DNA from: Bibersteinia trehalosi
GTDB taxonomy: Bacteria; Pseudomonadota; Gammaproteobacteria; Enterobacterales; Pasteurellaceae
NCBI RefSeq assembly: GCF_004346205.1
Contig: NZ_SMAM01000007.1
Coordinates: forward strand, 32,453 to 96,452
Direction: 5' to 3'
Length of the DNA stretch: 64,000 nt
This document shows, in pieces, positions 19,138-29,111 of the stretch. The translations under genes were made by a program, and so were the position numbers. Numbering within the stretch: the stretch's first letter is position 1; the number at the start of each line of letters is the position of its first letter. The notes under the pieces were generated by a model. The model was not told where the DNA came from, did no database searches, and saw only the letters and a program-made list of their open reading frames with translations.

Positions 19138-20090
19138 CGAGATGCCTTCCGTTTTCGTAAAATTAAATAGATAAAGACTAAGCCACCAAGAAATTCAATG
19201 ACGACACTTAATACACCCTGCATTTTAAGCATTTGTTCAAAGATAGTTTGCCCAAGGACAAGCGTTATCACTGAAATTGCAATAGTCATAGGAATGCGAA
19301 TACTATGCTGCACCTTCGGGCTAATAGCGTTTACGATAGCACAGACTAACAAGCCGAGGAATAAAATTGGGCCGACTAACGCGGTTGAAATAGAGACTAA
19401 TACTGCGCAGCAAATAAGTAATTGGCGACTAAAACGAGTGTAATCTAAGCCGAGTCCAATCGCGTATTCTTTACCGAGTAGTAGAACATCCAATTTATGC
19501 CGTTGTTGCCAAATCCAGATAAGCGTTAGCAATAGAATGGATGAGCCAATCCAAAGTAAATCAGGTTTAACACTATTAAAATCAGCAAAGGAGGAACCTT
19601 GAGCAATGGCAAATTCATTTGGATCGATAAGGCGCTGTAGTAAGTTATTTAAATTGCGGAATAAAACACCAAAGATAACGCCAACTAAAATCATACGGGC
19701 AATATCTTGGCTATTTTTATTTAACAAGCTAAAGAGCAATAATGAGCCACCTAACATCATTAAACTCTCAAATAGAAATTTATAGTTCGCATCTAGTTGA
19801 GTAAAACCTAAGCCACCAACGAAAAAGACGAGTGTGGTTTGGGTAAGCAGATAGAGATGATCAAAGCCCAAAATACTTGGTGTTAAAATCGGATTGTGTG
19901 TTAGCGTTTGAAACAGTAATGTAGAAACGCCAATAGCATAGCCGATAATAATCAACATGATTAATTTTTTGCCACGAAATGGTAGCACGAAATCCCAGTT
20001 ACCGTTCGCATTGTAAGTGAGAAATAAAGCTAGCGAAGCGAAAAGCAGCAGGCAGAGTAATGAAAAAAGAGTTTTAATATTAGCTTGCAC
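19134..20090 (-). CDS. Iron-siderophore ABC permease subunit (second)
   Basis: FecCD-family inner-membrane permease, 318 residues with about nine hydrophobic helices. Family segments include LTHNPILTPSILGFDHLY, the ARMILVGVIFGVLFRNL region and VGPILFLGLLVCAIVNAISP, the loop that contacts the ATPase. It overlaps its upstream partner permease by 11 bases and the ATPase by 4, so the operon is tightly coupled. With the other permease it should form a heterodimeric channel. Confidence 0.88.
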   Translation of the reverse strand: MQANIKTLFSLLCLLLFASLALFLTYNANGNWDFVLPFRGKKLIMLIIIGYAIGVSTLLFQTLTHNPILTPSILGFDHLYLLTQTTLVFFVGGLGFTQLDANYKFLFESLMMLGGSLLLFSLLNKNSQDIARMILVGVIFGVLFRNLNNLLQRLIDPNEFAIAQGSSFADFNSVKPDLLWIGSSILLLTLIWIWQQRHKLDVLLLGKEYAIGLGLDYTRFSRQLLICCAVLVSISTALVGPILFLGLLVCAIVNAISPKVQHSIRIPMTIAISVITLVLGQTIFEQMLKMQGVLSVVIEFLGGLVFIYLILRKRKASR

Positions 20091-21036
20091 GGCGTTTCCC
20101 CTTAAACAATAAATATAGGAAAATTACTGTACCGAGAATACCGAATACGGTTGAAATTGGGATTTCATACGGCATGTTAATCACCCGTCCTAAAATATCG
20201 CAAAAGAGGACTAAATTTGCGCCTAGTAATACGACAGAGGGGAGATTTTGGCGTAAACGATCGCCGGCTAAACGTGAAATAATATTCGGCACAACTAAGC
20301 CGATAAAAGGAATTTGCCCTACCGTAACGACAACAACGGCAGTAATCATCGCGACAATAATGAGTGCAAGCCAAGTCATTTGGCGGTAATTAATACCTAA
20401 GCTAGTGCAAAGATTTTGCCCAAGCCCCGCAATGCTGAGTTGATCAGCAAGAAAATAGACAACTAAAGCTAAAATGGCCGTGAGCCATAATAGCTCATAA
20501 CGCCCTGCTAAAACGCCAGAAAAATCACCAGAGGTCCAGATACTCATCATTTGCATACTATCGGTTTCATAAGCAATAAAAGTTCCAATAGCTTCAATAA
20601 TATTGCCAAAGACAATGCCAACTAATGGGACAAGTAACTGCTGCTGTGGTGGTAAGCGTTGTAACAACAGAGAAAAAATACCAATACCGATTAAGGCACT
20701 CAGCGCCGCCAACGACATTTTGATGATTAATGCCGAAGTGGGAAACAGCAGACTGGCTGCTAAGATTCCTATTCCTGCACTTTGTGTGGCTCCAATCATG
20801 TTGGGTTCAATGAAACGGTTTTTCAACACAATCTGAAGCACCATGCCCGCCACGGCTAAGGTTGCGCCAACTAGCAAGACAGCAAGTGTTCGTGGTAGGC
20901 GACTAATGAGCAGGAGTTGTAATTGTTCTGGGGCGCTGAACAGTTGCGACCAATGAAAATCCGCCACACCAATAGTGAGGCTAAATGGGATAAGAATAAT
21001 CAGAATAAGTAGGTTTATTCGGTTTAAGGTAAGCAT
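20080..21036 (-). CDS. Iron-siderophore ABC permease subunit (first)
   Basis: FecCD-family permease. RLPRTLAVLLVGATLAVAGMVLQ is the family's most conserved segment, and GQIPFIGLVVPNIISRLAGD is the ATPase-coupling loop. The ATG at 21036 gives 318 residues; an upstream TTG (21081) would add a polar tail with no family match. It is separated from the binding-protein gene by a long hairpin of inverted uptake sequences (21139-21180), which should lower its expression relative to the binding protein. Confidence 0.88.
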   Translation of the reverse strand: MLTLNRINLLILIILIPFSLTIGVADFHWSQLFSAPEQLQLLLISRLPRTLAVLLVGATLAVAGMVLQIVLKNRFIEPNMIGATQSAGIGILAASLLFPTSALIIKMSLAALSALIGIGIFSLLLQRLPPQQQLLVPLVGIVFGNIIEAIGTFIAYETDSMQMMSIWTSGDFSGVLAGRYELLWLTAILALVVYFLADQLSIAGLGQNLCTSLGINYRQMTWLALIIVAMITAVVVVTVGQIPFIGLVVPNIISRLAGDRLRQNLPSVVLLGANLVLFCDILGRVINMPYEIPISTVFGILGTVIFLYLLFKGKRRAS

Positions 21037-21138
21037 AATGGTATTATTTTTCTCATCCTGAGAGCTTGCTAAAGCGAACAAGCATATGCCGTTTATTTAC
21101 TTCGCTTATTATTTCCCTAGTGTTGGGAAGAAAATACC

Positions 21139-21180
21139 AAGCGGTTGATTTTGCAAAAAATTCTGCAAAATCAACCGCTT
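21139..21180 (-). terminator. Hairpin of inverted uptake sequences in siderophore operon
   Basis: AAGCGGTTGATTTTGCA and its exact complement make a 17-base-pair stem right after the binding-protein stop codon. No clean T-run follows on the minus strand. It probably acts as a partial terminator or a 3' mRNA stabiliser between the binding-protein gene and the permease genes. Confidence 0.7.
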
Positions 21181-21191
21181 GTTAATGACGA

Positions 21192-22088
21192 TTATTTTTT
21201 CTCAAATGCTTGTTTGATGTTAGTTAAGTCGGTTTTGATCTGCTCAACACCACCTGGAGCGAGGTAAGAGGCAGAGCTTAGGTAGATCACATGACCATTT
21301 TTCCACGCATTTGTTTGGCGTACAAGTTCATTATCAAGTACTTGTTGTGCGGTTTGACCTTCTTGACCGATAGCCGCAATACGATCGAGTACAAATAACC
21401 AATCTGGGTTAAGTTTTTGGATAAATTCAAAGCTTACTGGCTGACCATGTCCTTGTGCTTTTAAGTTCGGATCTGCCATTGGTACACCAAGATCGTTATG
21501 AATCCAGCTTAAGCGATAGCCTGAACCGAATGCGGCAATTTTGCCACCATTTACTAAGATGATTAGGCCATTGCCCTTATCTTTAACGGCGGCTTTCGTT
21601 TCGTTAAACAGGGATTCAATTTCAGCTTTTAATTTTTCAGCTTCAGCCTCTTTATCAAAAAGTTTACCGAAACTATCGATACGAGTTAAGCCACTTTCAA
21701 TTAACTTATCACCGTTGTCGGTCATATCAATCGTTTTCGCAATGGCGCTGACATCATCAAATTTTTTTGCAGTGCGAGTACCAACAATAATGAGATCTGG
21801 TTTTAATTCATTTAATGCCTCTAAATTTGGCTCAAAAACCGTGCCAACATTTTTAGCTTGTTCAATAGAGGGTTTGACATAAGGTAACACTTTGCTTACC
21901 TCTGCCACGCCATCCATTTTGACTCCTAACGCGTGTAATGTATCAATACTGCCGGTATCAAAAACGGCGATTTTGCTAGGTGTAGAAAGCGCGACTTCAC
22001 CACGTGCAGTTGGGATCGTGACATCTTTAGCAAACGCAGAAAGTGCGAATACTGAGAGAGAAAGAGCAACTAAGGTTTTTTTTAACAT
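21192..22088 (-). CDS. Periplasmic ferric-siderophore binding protein
   Basis: Class III solute-binding protein of the CeuE/FatB/YclQ group that captures ferric siderophore and hands it to the permease. The signal peptide MLKKTLVALSLSVFALSAFA ends at a type I site (AFA/KD); there is no lipobox, so the protein should be soluble in the periplasm, unlike some Gram-negative relatives. ALNELKPDLIIVGTRTAKKFD and FEFIQKLNPDWLFVLDR are family segments. The ATG at 22088 has AAGGACC upstream; the frame extends further but lacks a signal peptide. Length is 298 residues. It is divergent from the receptor gene. Confidence 0.88.
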   Translation of the reverse strand: MLKKTLVALSLSVFALSAFAKDVTIPTARGEVALSTPSKIAVFDTGSIDTLHALGVKMDGVAEVSKVLPYVKPSIEQAKNVGTVFEPNLEALNELKPDLIIVGTRTAKKFDDVSAIAKTIDMTDNGDKLIESGLTRIDSFGKLFDKEAEAEKLKAEIESLFNETKAAVKDKGNGLIILVNGGKIAAFGSGYRLSWIHNDLGVPMADPNLKAQGHGQPVSFEFIQKLNPDWLFVLDRIAAIGQEGQTAQQVLDNELVRQTNAWKNGHVIYLSSASYLAPGGVEQIKTDLTNIKQAFEKK

Positions 22089-22184
22089 AATAAAGGTCCT
22101 TATTAAATGAAAAAACTTCTCAATTCTAAGCATATTTTGATTTTTGTAAATAGAAATTAAAAACATTACAATTTTTTTACAAGT

Positions 22185-22210
22185 GATATTGATTTTTATT
22201 AAATGATTGC
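22185..22210. promoter_or_regulatory. Fur-like operator between siderophore operon and receptor
   Basis: GATATTGATTTTTATTAA begins a site in the divergent intergenic region. Its first 18 bases match the minus strand of the hutW site at 16 positions. It is placed to control both the ABC operon and the receptor. Fur binding is inferred. Confidence 0.5.
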
Positions 22211-22257
22211 TAGAATGCCAAAAGTTACAAATTTTTACACTTACATAAGGAACTTTT

Positions 22258-24378
22258 ATGCGATTCGTTAAAACACAACTGGCTGCGGCTGTTTTTGTTG
22301 CTGTTTCTTCTCTTGCCTATGCAGAAGAAGTGGCTCATCTTGGTGTTGTTTCTGTAGTTGCTGAAAACGCAGGGGCAAAAAGCAGAACAAATGTCGTGAC
22401 ATTGCAAGATTTAAATAAAGGAACGAAAGAAGATTTGCGAGGCGTGTTAAGCGCAGAACCCGCAATCAACTTTGGTGGTGGTACAGGTGGCACATCTCAA
22501 TGGACGACTATCCGCGGGATGGGGCAAGACCAAATTGATATCAAAGTTGATAACACATATAGCGATACACAGCTTTTCCATCACCAAAGCCGTTTTATGT
22601 TAGATCCGAGCCTAATCAAACGTATTGATGTGCGTAAAGGTGCAGGCTCTGCGAGTGCAGGTATTGGTGCAACAAGTGGCTCAATTGAGGCAACAACCGT
22701 TGATGCACAAGATTTATTACGCGAAGGGCAGGAATTTGGCTTTAAATTAAATGCAGGCGTAAGCAGTAATAAAGGTCATTCACAAGGAGCTAGCGTTTAC
22801 GGAAAATCTGGAGCATTTGATGCACTTTTAAGTGGTAACTGGGAAACCGCCGAAAATTATAAAGGCGGTAAAGGCTACACGAATAAAGAGGGCAGCGATA
22901 CAGTTAAAAATAGTGCGTTAGGCCAGCGTGGTTTATTAGCAAAATTAGGTTTTGATATTAATGAAAATAACCGTTTAGTGTTAAGCCATCGCCAAGAACG
23001 TTATCATGGTGAACGTGCATTACGTGAAGAGTTTGATTTTTCACAAGATTGGGCAACTGCTGAAACGCTAACAAAAGAGAAAGAAAAACAAGGTTATACC
23101 TTAGGTGCACGAGCAGGTGTTGGTCGCAGTGGTAAGCCGACTTATTACTTATTAGATAAGAATGGGGCTACGGTTGCTAATGATGAAAATAACCAACCGC
23201 GTTATCGTATTACTACGCAAAATACCACGAATCTTGAATGGATTAGCAAAAACTTAGGTTTTATCACAGAATTAAAGGCAAATGCTTATGTGATGGAGAA
23301 ATCTCGTGAAGAAACAGATAGCCATTCTAAAACTAAAGTGACGACTAAAGGTGCAAATATTAACTTTGATTCTGAAATTGGTAGCAATCATTTAGTGAAA
23401 TATGGGGTAAATTACCGCCATCAAGAAGGGAAACCAAATTCGATCGAAGCTTTTGCGAAAAATCGTAGAACTGGTGCGCTTGAAGCGACAGGGGTAACGA
23501 ATCGTCAAGAAAAAGAAGATATCGGTGTTTATGCAGAAGGTATCTGGGGATTCGGGCCTGTCACAATGACAACAGGTTTACGCTATGATCATTTCGATTT
23601 TAAAGCGAATAACGGCAAAAAAGCGAGTGATGGTGAATTTAATCCAAGTGTAGGTTTAATTTGGGAGGTGGCAACAGGATTTAGCTTAAATACCAATTTA
23701 AACTATGCAACACGTAGTCCTCGTTTGTATGAAGTGGCATTAAGTGGTTCTGGTGTGCGTAGCGTAGCGGATAACTTAAAAGCAGAAAAAGCGCGTAACA
23801 CAGAAATTGGTTTCAACTATGATTACAATGACCAAATTTCATTAAATGGTAGCTACTTCTGGCAAAAAGTGAAAGATGCTCACGCTGTATTGAATAATAC
23901 CATCGTGAATTCTGCATTAGTACGTAACCACGGCTATGAATTAGGTGCAGCCTATAAACAAGGCGGTTTCAAATTCCGTTTAGGCGTGGCAGATAGCAAA
24001 CCAGAAACTTACACCTTCAATGGTGCAAGTTTAGATAGCACGGTATATGCAGTGGCAACCGGTCGTACATGGACTGCTGCAATTTCTTATAAATTTGAAC
24101 AACCAAGTCTTGAAATTGGTTGGAAAGGTCGCTTTGTGGAAGGTGAAACAGGCACACCTAGCCGTGGTTCAAATGCAGCTAGCACCAATGTTAAACAAGC
24201 AGGTTATGGCGTGAATGATTTCTACGCAAGCTGGGAAGCAAATAAAAACTTAACGCTTAACTTTGCTGTGAATAATGCATTCAATAAAAATTATAAGAGC
24301 CATAGCCAACGTGCTGGCGCAAGTAGTTTAGCGGGTGCAGGTCGTGATTTCCGTCTAAAAGCGGACTACACTTTCTAA
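22258..24378 (+). CDS. TonB-dependent outer-membrane siderophore receptor
   Basis: Gated beta-barrel that imports a ferric ligand using TonB energy. The signal peptide MRFVKTQLAAAVFVAVSSLAYA is followed by a TonB-box-like LGVVSVVAE, then the plug domain (WTTIRGMGQDQIDIKVDN, RIDVRKGAGSASAGIGATSG). The barrel follows, with late motifs NLNYATRSPRLYE and NFAVNNAFNKNYKSH, and a C-terminal phenylalanine after DYT that suits BAM-mediated insertion. Length is 706 residues. AAGGAAC precedes the ATG. It diverges from the siderophore ABC operon, which suggests they share a substrate. Heme or another chelate cannot be excluded. Confidence 0.88.
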   Translation: MRFVKTQLAAAVFVAVSSLAYAEEVAHLGVVSVVAENAGAKSRTNVVTLQDLNKGTKEDLRGVLSAEPAINFGGGTGGTSQWTTIRGMGQDQIDIKVDNTYSDTQLFHHQSRFMLDPSLIKRIDVRKGAGSASAGIGATSGSIEATTVDAQDLLREGQEFGFKLNAGVSSNKGHSQGASVYGKSGAFDALLSGNWETAENYKGGKGYTNKEGSDTVKNSALGQRGLLAKLGFDINENNRLVLSHRQERYHGERALREEFDFSQDWATAETLTKEKEKQGYTLGARAGVGRSGKPTYYLLDKNGATVANDENNQPRYRITTQNTTNLEWISKNLGFITELKANAYVMEKSREETDSHSKTKVTTKGANINFDSEIGSNHLVKYGVNYRHQEGKPNSIEAFAKNRRTGALEATGVTNRQEKEDIGVYAEGIWGFGPVTMTTGLRYDHFDFKANNGKKASDGEFNPSVGLIWEVATGFSLNTNLNYATRSPRLYEVALSGSGVRSVADNLKAEKARNTEIGFNYDYNDQISLNGSYFWQKVKDAHAVLNNTIVNSALVRNHGYELGAAYKQGGFKFRLGVADSKPETYTFNGASLDSTVYAVATGRTWTAAISYKFEQPSLEIGWKGRFVEGETGTPSRGSNAASTNVKQAGYGVNDFYASWEANKNLTLNFAVNNAFNKNYKSHSQRAGASSLAGAGRDFRLKADYTF

Positions 24379-24442
24379 GAATTTGAGTAAACGCATAACA
24401 AGCGGTCAAAATCTTGAAAAAATTTGCAATTTGGGGCGGTAA

Positions 24443-25135
<693 letters not shown>

Positions 25136-25144
25136 TCTACACAG

Positions 25145-25170
25145 AGGCAGAGAGGATTCTCTGCCTTTTT
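25145..25170 (+). terminator. adk intrinsic terminator
   Basis: AGGCAGAGA, loop GGAT, TCTCTGCCT followed by TTTTT. Its end touches the stop codon of convergent fbpC. Confidence 0.88.
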
Positions 25171-26179
25171 AATATAGAATAAATTCTCGGATTTTAAAGC
25201 TAATTTCAACTCGCTGTGCGAGATTAAATTCTTGGTTTTGATAAACGGTCAATTCTACTTCATTGACTTTCACCTGATAACGATAATATAAACCTAAAAA
25301 CAATTTACTGCAGATCTCTCCAACGCCCTGTTCGCTGCTTTTGAGGTGCAATTGTTCTGGGCGAAGCAACCATTGATAATGCCCTTTGGTAATTTGCATT
25401 TCAGGGAAAAGACGATATTCACCGATAGGGCTGTGTAGTATTTTCTTATCACTGACAAAGCATGCCAAATAGTTTGTACCACCAAGGAAATCCGCCACAA
25501 ATGAATTGATAGGAGTATGGTAAAGCTCGCTTGCCGTACCAAACTGCACAATTTTACCTTGAGCCATTACCGCAATTTTATCAGCAAAAGCAAAGGCCTC
25601 TTCTTTACTGTGGGTAACAAAAATCGCAGGGACATTTTGGCTTTTGAGAATTTGCTTAATCTCTTGAATCATAGCATAGCGAGTTTGGCTATCAATGTTA
25701 GAGAAAGGCTCATCAAGCAATAACAATTCGGGGTTACAGGCTAATGCTCTTGCTATTGCAACACGTTGCTGCTGACCGCCTGATAATTCGTGGGGGAAAC
25801 GCTGTTCAAAGCCTTGTAATTTTACGACTGATAGCATTTGCACGGTGATTTGTTGTTGTTCTGAACGGGGTAATTTACTTAATCCAAATTGAATGTTCTC
25901 GGCAACAGTTAAATGTGGAAACAGCGCATAATCTTGGAAAATCAGCCCGATTTTACGATCTTCCACTGCTTTGCTTTTTAAGCAACAGCCGGCAAGCTGA
26001 ATTTCACCTTGCTCGATCGGCAACAAGCCTGCAATGGCTTTCAGTAAGGTTGTTTTTCCACAGCCACTTGCACCAAGTAGGCAGATGATTTCATTTTCAT
26101 TCACGTTTAGATACAACTCTTTAAGCACATTCGTTGAGCCAAAGCTGAGATTAAGGTTTTGAATGGTTAATACAGACAT
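25169..26179 (-). CDS. fbpC: Ferric iron ABC transporter ATPase FbpC
   Basis: ATPase of the FbpABC periplasmic Fe(III) importer. Walker A GASGCGKTT, signature LSGGQQQRVAIARAL and Walker B LLLLDEPFSNID are followed by a C-terminal regulatory TOBE-like domain from about residue 240. Length is 336. GAGGAAA precedes the ATG. It is the last gene of fbpABC and ends against the adk terminator. Confidence 0.93.
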   Translation of the reverse strand: MSVLTIQNLNLSFGSTNVLKELYLNVNENEIICLLGASGCGKTTLLKAIAGLLPIEQGEIQLAGCCLKSKAVEDRKIGLIFQDYALFPHLTVAENIQFGLSKLPRSEQQQITVQMLSVVKLQGFEQRFPHELSGGQQQRVAIARALACNPELLLLDEPFSNIDSQTRYAMIQEIKQILKSQNVPAIFVTHSKEEAFAFADKIAVMAQGKIVQFGTASELYHTPINSFVADFLGGTNYLACFVSDKKILHSPIGEYRLFPEMQITKGHYQWLLRPEQLHLKSSEQGVGEICSKLFLGLYYRYQVKVNEVELTVYQNQEFNLAQRVEISFKIREFILY

Positions 26180-26249
26180 ATTTTCCTCATCGTGTACAAC
26201 TTGTTGCGTAAAAATGATATCAATGATGCAATAAGTTATCTCTATATTT

Positions 26250-27899
26250 TTAGCGTTCTTTTTCCGATTGTGAGACTAATGCCCTAGTGAGCCAAATTAC
26301 GGGCAATAATCCGACTAAAACTAACACGATAGCAGGCATTGCTGCTTGCTCTAATTGCTCATCAGAAGTAAACGCAAAAACGTGTGTCGCAAGGGTGTCA
26401 AAATTAAATGGACGTAGTAGCAAAGAGGCGTTTAGTTCTTTCATCCCTTCAATAAAAACCATTAATCCTCCGGTAATAATTCCTTTATAAATCAAAGGAA
26501 CATGTATATTCAGGAACATTGAAATGCCACTTTTGCCCAATGTTTGGCTTGCCATATCTAATGATGGTGAAATTTTACCGAGTGAGGTTTCGAGGCTGCC
26601 AATCGCCATTGCCGAGAAGCGAATTGTATAGGCAAAGACTAAGGCAAAAAGTGAACCCGAGAAAATCAAACCAACAGGTGATAAATGTAATGCTTTAAGC
26701 CAAGCGTGTAGTTGATGATCAGCAAAGGTTAAAGGAGAAAGTAAGCCAATTGCCAGCACTGTGCCTGGAATCGCATAACCTAACGATGAAAGTGAAAGCG
26801 ACAAGCGGGTCAATTTAGACGAAAATTTACCAAAAGATAAACGGTGAGCTAGATGCAATAAGATCGCAACAAATACGCTACATATCGCTGCAAGAATAGA
26901 GACTTTCAAACTATTTAGCGCATATTGTACAAAATCCAAATTCCAGGATTCTTCAAAGTATTCATAAGACCAATAAAGTAACCGGCCAAGCGGTAAGAAA
27001 AAGGCAAGAGCAAGTAAGCCCCAGCACCATACCAGCGCCAGCCTCAATTTCCAGCCTGTGAGGGTTTTGAAAGAGTTTTTTTTCTCATAACCTCGTTGAT
27101 AGCTTTTTTGACGGTGGCGACTGTATTGTTCCAACAGTAAAAAAACTAGCACCATTAATAACATAAAAATTGCAATTTGGCTTGCTGTACCTAAATCATG
27201 ATAGCCAAGCCATGAATCATAAATGGCAGTGGTGAGTGTTGGGATAGCAAAATAGGCAACTGTGCCAAAATCACTCAATGTTTCCATGGCGACTAAGGCA
27301 ATCCCAATAGCAATCGCAGGGTGAATCAGCGGAAGGGTGATACGCTGAAAAATTTGGTAAGGTTTTGCACCTAGTATTTGGGCACTTTGGACTAAGTTTT
27401 CAGATTGTTCTAATAAAGCAACTCGCACCAGCAGGAAAATATAAGGATAAAGCACTAAGGCAAGAACGAAGCAGGCTCCATAAAGAGTGCGAATTTGCGG
27501 AAACCAGTAATCTTGCGGTGTACTCCAGCCAAATAGTGATCGCAATAGTATTTGGAAATTGCCTGAATAATCTAATAAGTCGGTATAAAGATAGGCGACT
27601 AAATAAGCCGGCATTGCTAAAGGTAAACAGAGCAGCCATTGTAAGGTTTTTTGTCCGTAAAAGCGGTAATTTGCCACGATCCAAGCGCTTGGTAATGCAA
27701 AAAAAAGTGCAAGAAGCACCGTGCCAAATACAAGCAGTGTAGAGTTTATCAAATAAGTGCCAAGCATTGTTTGCCACAAATGTGATAAATTTTGCCACTG
27801 CCCATCAACGGCATGATAGCCAATCGCTAATAAGGGAAGTAGGGTAATTAAAGTAATCAGTAAAGCAATGATTTTCCAGCTAAGGTAACTCAGTTTCAT
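26250..27899 (-). CDS. fbpB: Ferric iron ABC transporter permease FbpB
   Basis: Fused two-domain permease with about 12 membrane segments over 549 residues. Both halves carry the ATPase-coupling EAA-type loop (SAQILGAKPYQIFQRITLPL near residue 185; ASQTLGKSGISMFLNIHVPL in the second half). Family: FbpB/AfuB/SfuB. It sits between fbpA and fbpC in the usual order. Confidence 0.93.
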   Translation of the reverse strand: MKLSYLSWKIIALLITLITLLPLLAIGYHAVDGQWQNLSHLWQTMLGTYLINSTLLVFGTVLLALFFALPSAWIVANYRFYGQKTLQWLLCLPLAMPAYLVAYLYTDLLDYSGNFQILLRSLFGWSTPQDYWFPQIRTLYGACFVLALVLYPYIFLLVRVALLEQSENLVQSAQILGAKPYQIFQRITLPLIHPAIAIGIALVAMETLSDFGTVAYFAIPTLTTAIYDSWLGYHDLGTASQIAIFMLLMVLVFLLLEQYSRHRQKSYQRGYEKKNSFKTLTGWKLRLALVWCWGLLALAFFLPLGRLLYWSYEYFEESWNLDFVQYALNSLKVSILAAICSVFVAILLHLAHRLSFGKFSSKLTRLSLSLSSLGYAIPGTVLAIGLLSPLTFADHQLHAWLKALHLSPVGLIFSGSLFALVFAYTIRFSAMAIGSLETSLGKISPSLDMASQTLGKSGISMFLNIHVPLIYKGIITGGLMVFIEGMKELNASLLLRPFNFDTLATHVFAFTSDEQLEQAAMPAIVLVLVGLLPVIWLTRALVSQSEKER

Positions 27900-27923
27900 T
27901 ATTTAATAATGTTTGATCAAATT

Positions 27924-27951
27924 CCCCTCTTTGGCAAAGCAGGGAGAGGGG
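27924..27951 (-). repeat. Dispersed hairpin in fbpA-fbpB gap
   Basis: CCCCTCT and AGAGGGG form a 7-base-pair stem with an inner CTTTGGCAAAG hairpin. Related to the copy after focA (827-862). Its position between fbpA and fbpB could reduce transcription of the permease genes relative to the binding protein. Confidence 0.55.
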
Positions 27952-27994
27952 AGTTGGAATTGCACAAACTTAAGTTTACTGCACTGATGAGGTA

Positions 27995-29020
27995 TTATTT
28001 TGCATCAAACTCATCAAATTTAACTTCATCAACTAATTTCAATGCTTTTTCGTAATTAGCTGCAATTTCTTCTAATTTGATGGTGTCTGCAGTGAATGAG
28101 CCCCAGCCTTTCACAATTGCTGATGGCTCTACGCCAACTTTTACTGGGTATTCGTGATTAAGTTTTGCATAGAGAGCTTGTGCTTTATCGCCACTGAGAT
28201 ATTCAATCAATTTGATCGCATTTTCTTTATGTGGCGCGTGTTTCGCAATGACTACACCACTAATATTTACATGTGTGCCAAATTGACCTGTCGGGAAGTT
28301 GATTTCTGCGGCTTCAGCCCAAGCACGACGTTTTTCGTCGTCTAACAATTTACCGTAATAGTAGCTGTTACCTAGCGCATAATCACATACGCCTTCTTTG
28401 ATTGCTTTGATTTGATCTCGATCGCCACCTTGTGGTTTTTGGGCAAGGTTAGCTTTTAAACCTTGTAAGAATGCTTTAGTTTTTTCTTCGCCATAGTGAG
28501 CAATCATTGAGGCAAATAATGACACATTGTAAGAGTTTTTACCTGAACGCACACATACTTTGCCTTTATATTCTGGTTTGGCTAAGTCTAAATAGTCAAA
28601 GCCTACTGGCAATTTGCCTACGCGTTCTTTCGAGGTGTAAATCGCTCTAGCACGAGTCGTTAATCCAAACCATTCGTTATTTGAATCACGATATTGAGCG
28701 GGAATATTTTCTTGCAAAACGTGTGATTCCGCTTTTTGTGCTAAACCTGCGTTTACAATTTCCATAACACGTGCAATATCTACAGTGAGTAATACATCAG
28801 CAGGGCTAAGCTCACCTTCTTTTTTCACACGTTCAACCAAGCCTTTGTCAGCAAAGATAATGTTTACTTTAATACCGGTATCTTTCTCAAAATTTTTGAG
28901 CATAGGCTCAATGAGATAAGGTTGGCGGTAAGAGTAGATATTAATCTCTTCTGCAGCAAATGCATTCGTAGAGAAGAGGGTTGAACAGGCGAGAGCCAAA
29001 GTAGAAAGGGATTTTTTCAT
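27995..29020 (-). CDS. fbpA: Periplasmic ferric ion-binding protein FbpA
   Basis: Bacterial transferrin-like protein that accepts Fe(III), often stripped from host transferrin. The signal peptide MKKSLSTLALACSTLFSTNAFA ends at AFA/AE. INIYSYRQPYLIEPML and GNSYYYGK (iron-ligand tyrosines) resemble the Mannheimia-type FbpA, whose iron site uses tyrosines. Length is 341 residues. GGAGG precedes the ATG. First gene of fbpABC, with a Fur-like box about 70 bases upstream. Confidence 0.95.
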   Translation of the reverse strand: MKKSLSTLALACSTLFSTNAFAAEEINIYSYRQPYLIEPMLKNFEKDTGIKVNIIFADKGLVERVKKEGELSPADVLLTVDIARVMEIVNAGLAQKAESHVLQENIPAQYRDSNNEWFGLTTRARAIYTSKERVGKLPVGFDYLDLAKPEYKGKVCVRSGKNSYNVSLFASMIAHYGEEKTKAFLQGLKANLAQKPQGGDRDQIKAIKEGVCDYALGNSYYYGKLLDDEKRRAWAEAAEINFPTGQFGTHVNISGVVIAKHAPHKENAIKLIEYLSGDKAQALYAKLNHEYPVKVGVEPSAIVKGWGSFTADTIKLEEIAANYEKALKLVDEVKFDEFDAK

Positions 29021-29087
29021 GGAGGTCTCCTTTTAATGTTTGTTAATGAACAAAAACGCGTGAAGTCTACGTGTTTTTTATGTTTTT

Positions 29088-29106
29088 ATCAATAATTATT
29101 CTTATT
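29088..29106 (-). promoter_or_regulatory. Fur-like box upstream of fbpA
   Basis: Read on the minus strand, AATAAGAATAATTATTGAT matches the 19-base Fur consensus at 12 positions, including the central AATAAT-type core. It lies between priA and fbpA, in place to repress fbpABC when iron is plentiful. Binding is inferred. Confidence 0.5.
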
Positions 29107-29111
29107 TGTAA

